The position numbers were made by a program, and so were the translations under genes. Source: Chloroflexota bacterium (GTDB lineage: Bacteria > Chloroflexota > Limnocylindria > Limnocylindrales > CSP1-4). Taken from it: DNA of 8,273 bases. The stretch lies in assembly GCA_013695255.1 (NCBI GenBank), contig JACDAV010000281.1, positions 1 to 8,273 of the forward strand. Direction: 5' to 3'. Positions 6,657 through 8,273 of this stretch are shown here, in pieces (positions within the stretch are counted from its first letter, which is position 1; each line of letters opens with the position of its first letter). The notes beneath the pieces are model-generated. The model did no database searches and was not told where the DNA came from. It saw nothing but the letters and a program-made list of their open reading frames with translations.

Positions 6657-6733
6657 CGGGGCGTGGCGCAGCTTGGTAGCGCGCATCGTTCGGGACGATG
6701 AGGTCGTGGGTTCGAATCCCGCCGCCCCGACCA
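6657..6733 (+). tRNA. tRNA-Pro (anticodon CGG), CCA encoded
   Basis: A full cloverleaf can be drawn. The acceptor stem CGGGGCG (6657-6663) pairs with CGCCCCG (6723-6729). The D arm is GCGC-AGCTTGGTA-GCGC, and the anticodon stem is CATCG/CGATG (6684-6688 and 6696-6700). The loop TTCGGGA has anticodon CGG at 6691-6693. The T arm is GTGGG-TTCGAAT-CCCGC, with discriminator A and a genomic CCA at 6731-6733. The initial C-G pair is typical of bacterial tRNA-Pro. It reads CCG, a favoured proline codon in this GC-rich sequence. Confidence 0.97.
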
Positions 6734-6769
6734 TCTCACGCCCGTCGGGCAGAAGGGCCGGAACGGCTC

Positions 6770-7456
6770 GTGACCAGACCGACTCTGCGCGTCGTGGCGC
6801 TCGTCCCCGCCCATGACGAGCGACCGCGCATCGGCGCCGTCGTCGAGGCGGCGGCTCGGCACCTGCCGGTCCTGGTGGTCGATGACGGATCCACGGACGA
6901 CACCGCCGCGCGGGCCCAAGCCGCCGGTGCGCGAGTCATCCGCCAGCGGCCCAACCGCGGCAAGGGCGCAGCGCTGCGGACCGGCTTCGCCGACGCGCTC
7001 GAGCAGGGCTTCGACGCCGTCGTGACGCTCGATGGCGACGGCCAGCACGATCCGGCCGAGATCCCGCGGTTCCTGGCAGCCCTGGGCGCCATGGACGAGC
7101 CGCCGGATCTGGTCATCGGGTGTCGCGACTTCCGCCGGATGCCCCCGGTCCGGCGGCTGGCGAACGTGCTCGGCCGGCGCGCCTTCTCGTGGGCCGTCGG
7201 GCGCGACATCCCCGACAACCAGTCCGGCTATCGGCTCGTCGGCCGCCGGCTGATGGTCGAGATGCTCACGAGCGACGAGTCCGGCTTCGAGTACGAGGTC
7301 GAGATGCTGACCACCTGCCTTCACCGCGGCTGGCGGCTGGCGTGGGTGCCGATCCGCACCATCTACGGCGGGCCGAGCCACATCCGTCCGACGCACCATC
7401 TGCGGCAGTTCATCCGGGCGACGCTCATCGCGCGTCGTGCCATGCGGGCCGGCTGA
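6770..7456 (+). CDS. Family 2 glycosyltransferase (DPM1-like catalytic domain)
   Basis: This 228-residue protein is a stand-alone GT-A fold glycosyltransferase that would transfer a sugar from a nucleotide-sugar donor. Visible motifs: ALVPAHDE near the N-terminus (10-17), VVDDGSTDDT (36-45) for nucleotide binding, NRGKGAALRTGF (62-73), and TLDGDGQHDP (86-95) carrying the metal-binding DxD (Asp88/Asp90). Later come DNQSGYRL and FEYEVEML, as in dolichyl/polyprenyl-phosphate sugar transferases. No transmembrane segment follows the catalytic domain, so it is cytosolic or peripheral; donor and acceptor are unknown. GTG 6770 is preferred, with AGAAGGG 12 nt upstream. The frame stays open back into the tRNA (to 6698), but a start there would translate tRNA sequence. 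It lies 36 bp after the tRNA with no terminator seen, so co-transcription with it is possible. Confidence 0.88.
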   Translation: MTRPTLRVVALVPAHDERPRIGAVVEAAARHLPVLVVDDGSTDDTAARAQAAGARVIRQRPNRGKGAALRTGFADALEQGFDAVVTLDGDGQHDPAEIPRFLAALGAMDEPPDLVIGCRDFRRMPPVRRLANVLGRRAFSWAVGRDIPDNQSGYRLVGRRLMVEMLTSDESGFEYEVEMLTTCLHRGWRLAWVPIRTIYGGPSHIRPTHHLRQFIRATLIARRAMRAG

Positions 7457-7623
7457 GAAGCAACGACCGCGAGGCCGAAGGTTCGCCAGCGGCGGGCTCC
7501 GCCCGTGAGATCCCCATCAGGCGACCACCAGAAGGTCACTACGCGGAGGGCCTGAGCCGCGCGACGCCACTCCGAGTGTGGAGGCCGGCAGCCAGTCCCG
7601 CCGCGTGACCGACAGGCGGGCGC

Positions 7624-7641
7624 CCGGTGGCTTCCGACCGG
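7624..7641. repeat. Stem-loop 1 of the tandem hairpin cluster
   Basis: CCGGT (7624-7628) pairs perfectly with ACCGG (7637-7641) around an 8-nt loop, GGCTTCCG. A GGGCGCCC palindrome (7618-7625) overlaps its left arm and could compete with it. Confidence 0.4.
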
Positions 7642-7644
7642 ATA

Positions 7645-7663
7645 CTGACCGTCAGGCGGTCAG
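7645..7663. terminator. Stem-loop 2, possible terminator hairpin
   Basis: CTGACCG (7645-7651) pairs perfectly over 7 bp with CGGTCAG (7657-7663), with the loop TCAGG. This is the best single stem in the gap. Its right side can also join CAGGT/ACCTG (7661-7665 with 7672-7676), an alternative fold. No T-tract follows, so termination is inferred from the position between convergent genes. Confidence 0.4.
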
Positions 7664-7678
7664 GTGACGGCACCTGAG

Positions 7679-7704
7679 CCGGAATATCCAGCGCGCTGTT
7701 CCGG
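7679..7704. terminator. Stem-loop 3 with internal palindrome
   Basis: CCGGAA (7679-7684) pairs perfectly with TTCCGG (7699-7704). Inside is a perfect 10-bp palindrome, CAGCGCGCTG (7689-7698), that can extend the stem past a TATC bulge. It could terminate either convergent gene, or serve as a protein-binding dyad. Confidence 0.4.
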
Positions 7705-7707
7705 AGG

Positions 7708-7723
7708 CTCCCACTCGGGGGAG
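7708..7723. terminator. Stem-loop 4, nearest the end of the DapA-like gene
   Basis: CTCCC (7708-7712) pairs perfectly with GGGAG (7719-7723) around ACTCGG. It lies 19 bp downstream of the stop of the minus-strand aldolase gene, a usual place for a terminator. No T-tract is present. Confidence 0.4.
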
Positions 7724-7742
7724 GTGACGCTGCGGCCGCTCG

Positions 7743-8273
7743 TCAGGCCGGGACCGGGAGAGGTCCGAGGACCGCCTCGACCGCCCGGCGGACGTCGCCG
7801 CGAGCCGTATCGTCGAGCATGGCGCCCGCTCGGCGACAACGGGCCGACCGGATGACGCCGCGCAGCCGCCAGATCTCCTTGCGGCTGGCGAGGCTGTACG
7901 GGGGAAAGGCCTCCAGCCGCATCAGCGGCAGCAGCTCGATCCACGCCCGCTGCGCCGCGTCGGGATCGGTGCGGAAGGTCCGGAGGATGGCGGCCAGCCG
8001 CTCGGGGGCGGCGAAACCGGTCATGGTGCCCGTCGAGCCGGCCCGCAGCTCGTCGAGGAGGAACAGCCCGCCCAGACCGCCCATGACGTCAAGGTCCGGG
8101 CGAAGGTCGGCCAGGGCCTCGATCGCGGTGGACGTGGGCGGCGCCTCCGCCTTGACCCCGGCGACGAGCGGCAGCGGTTCGGCGAGGTCCTCGACGCGGA
8201 GCGTCACGCCCGACGCCGGCGGGTAGTCCTGGACGACGATCGGCAGCCCGCCCTCCGCGGCGGCATCCACGGC
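7743..8273 (-). CDS. DapA/NanA-family (dihydrodipicolinate synthase-like) aldolase, C-terminal part
   Basis: The frame is open to the right edge, so the N-terminal part is outside the window; the visible 176 residues end at a TGA (7745-7743). The GTG at 8270 is internal, because the fragment starts mid-barrel. Numbered from the edge, GLPIVVQDYPPASGV (9-23) corresponds to the beta-strand with the YNxP motif, and AGVK (38-41) carries the family's Schiff-base lysine (Lys41, codon 8153-8151). MGGLGGLFLLDELRAGSTGTMTG matches the later barrel strands, and an alpha-helical C-terminal region follows. The family cleaves or condenses pyruvate-derived 2-oxo acids. In a by-eye alignment with E. coli DapA, the catalytic Tyr133 position is Gln15 and Arg138 is Ala20, so lysine biosynthesis is doubtful and dapA is not assigned. 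The substrate is unknown. Confidence 0.82.
   Translation of the reverse strand, partial: AVDAAAEGGLPIVVQDYPPASGVTLRVEDLAEPLPLVAGVKAEAPPTSTAIEALADLRPDLDVMGGLGGLFLLDELRAGSTGTMTGFAAPERLAAILRTFRTDPDAAQRAWIELLPLMRLEAFPPYSLASRKEIWRLRGVIRSARCRRAGAMLDDTARGDVRRAVEAVLGPLPVPA

Larger units (their letters stand above)
7457..7742. other. Non-coding, hairpin-rich stretch between convergent genes
   Basis: No convincing coding sequence is present; the short frames here give low-complexity Arg/Pro-rich translations. The stretch is dense in perfect stems: CGGGC/GCCCG (7493-7505), a long-range GGTCA..CGCGG with CCGCG-TGACC pairing (7534-7546 with 7601-7610) closing GGCCT/AGGCC (7549-7553 with 7582-7586), then four hairpins in a row at 7624-7723. 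It could hold terminators for both flanking genes, a structured RNA or a degenerate repeat element. It matches no RNA family that I recognise by eye. Confidence 0.5.

Noticed and set aside
6698..6769. Upstream extension of the glycosyltransferase starting inside the tRNA
   Set aside because: The MRSWVRIPPPRP peptide is the usual artefact of translating tRNA sequence; GTG 6770 gives a normal GT2 N-terminus.
6443..7399. A 318-codon antisense frame across the transporter end, tRNA and glycosyltransferase
   Set aside because: It includes a RRDSNPRP-like peptide, the well-known spurious translation of the tRNA T-arm complement, and opposes three well-supported features.
7457..7608. Coding continuation downstream of the glycosyltransferase in another frame (open from 7120)
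   Set aside because: The translation is Arg/Pro/Ala-rich without any family pattern and overlaps the glycosyltransferase; it looks like a GC-rich chance frame.
7457..7742. Known riboswitch, T-box, SRP RNA, 6S RNA or RNase P RNA
   Set aside because: I looked for the conserved cores of these by eye and found none; orientation between convergent gene ends also argues against a riboswitch.
7660..7944. Small antisense or overlapping frames around the aldolase 3' end
   Set aside because: They are low-complexity Gly/Pro/Arg translations that run across the hairpin cluster or oppose the DapA-like gene.
1..8273. Insertion sequence, prophage, toxin-antitoxin, CRISPR or integrase-type island at the tRNA
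   Set aside because: No transposase, integrase, spaced direct repeats or duplicated tRNA 3' end is visible; codon and base composition are uniform.

Overview
The window is very GC-rich, densely coding bacterial chromosome with G/C at nearly every third codon position. It carries no mobile-element, phage or CRISPR signature. The combination of a GSI-alpha type glutamine synthetase, a large XRE/NB-ARC/TPR/LuxR regulator and a PucR-family regulator fits a GC-rich soil or aquatic lineage, such as Chloroflexota (Limnocylindria-like) or deep Actinomycetota. This placement is inference; no rRNA gene is present to settle it.

Left third (1-2398), plus strand: the 3' part of a PucR/CdaR-type transcription regulator, then after 96 bp a complete type I glutamine synthetase (glnA) with a strong Shine-Dalgarno and a GTG start. 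A small inverted repeat and a -10-like hexamer lie between them. The pair suggests nitrogen-linked regulation. A perfect 9-bp GC stem separates glnA from the convergent gene that follows.

Middle (2399-6596): a 917-residue minus-strand regulator with a Cro/C1-type HTH at its N-terminus, a STAND-type NTPase, six gapless 40-residue TPR units and a LuxR-type HTH at its C-terminus. It is divergent from a plus-strand MFS transporter resembling the fosmidomycin-resistance (Fsr) group. The 178-bp divergent region holds -10-like elements and two inverted repeats, so the regulator may control itself and the transporter (inference).

Right third (6597-8273): a complete tRNA-Pro(CGG) with encoded CCA and an extended -10 in front. 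A cytosolic GT2 glycosyltransferase follows 36 bp downstream. Next comes a 286-bp non-coding, hairpin-rich stretch between convergent genes. The window ends in the C-terminal part of a minus-strand DapA/NanA-family aldolase that keeps the Schiff-base lysine but appears to lack the usual active-site tyrosine.

Most of this is ordinary chromosome. No clearly new system is visible. The points most worth a second look are the regulator with two DNA-binding domains and its inverted repeats, the structured intergenic stretch at 7457-7742, and the atypical DapA-like protein.
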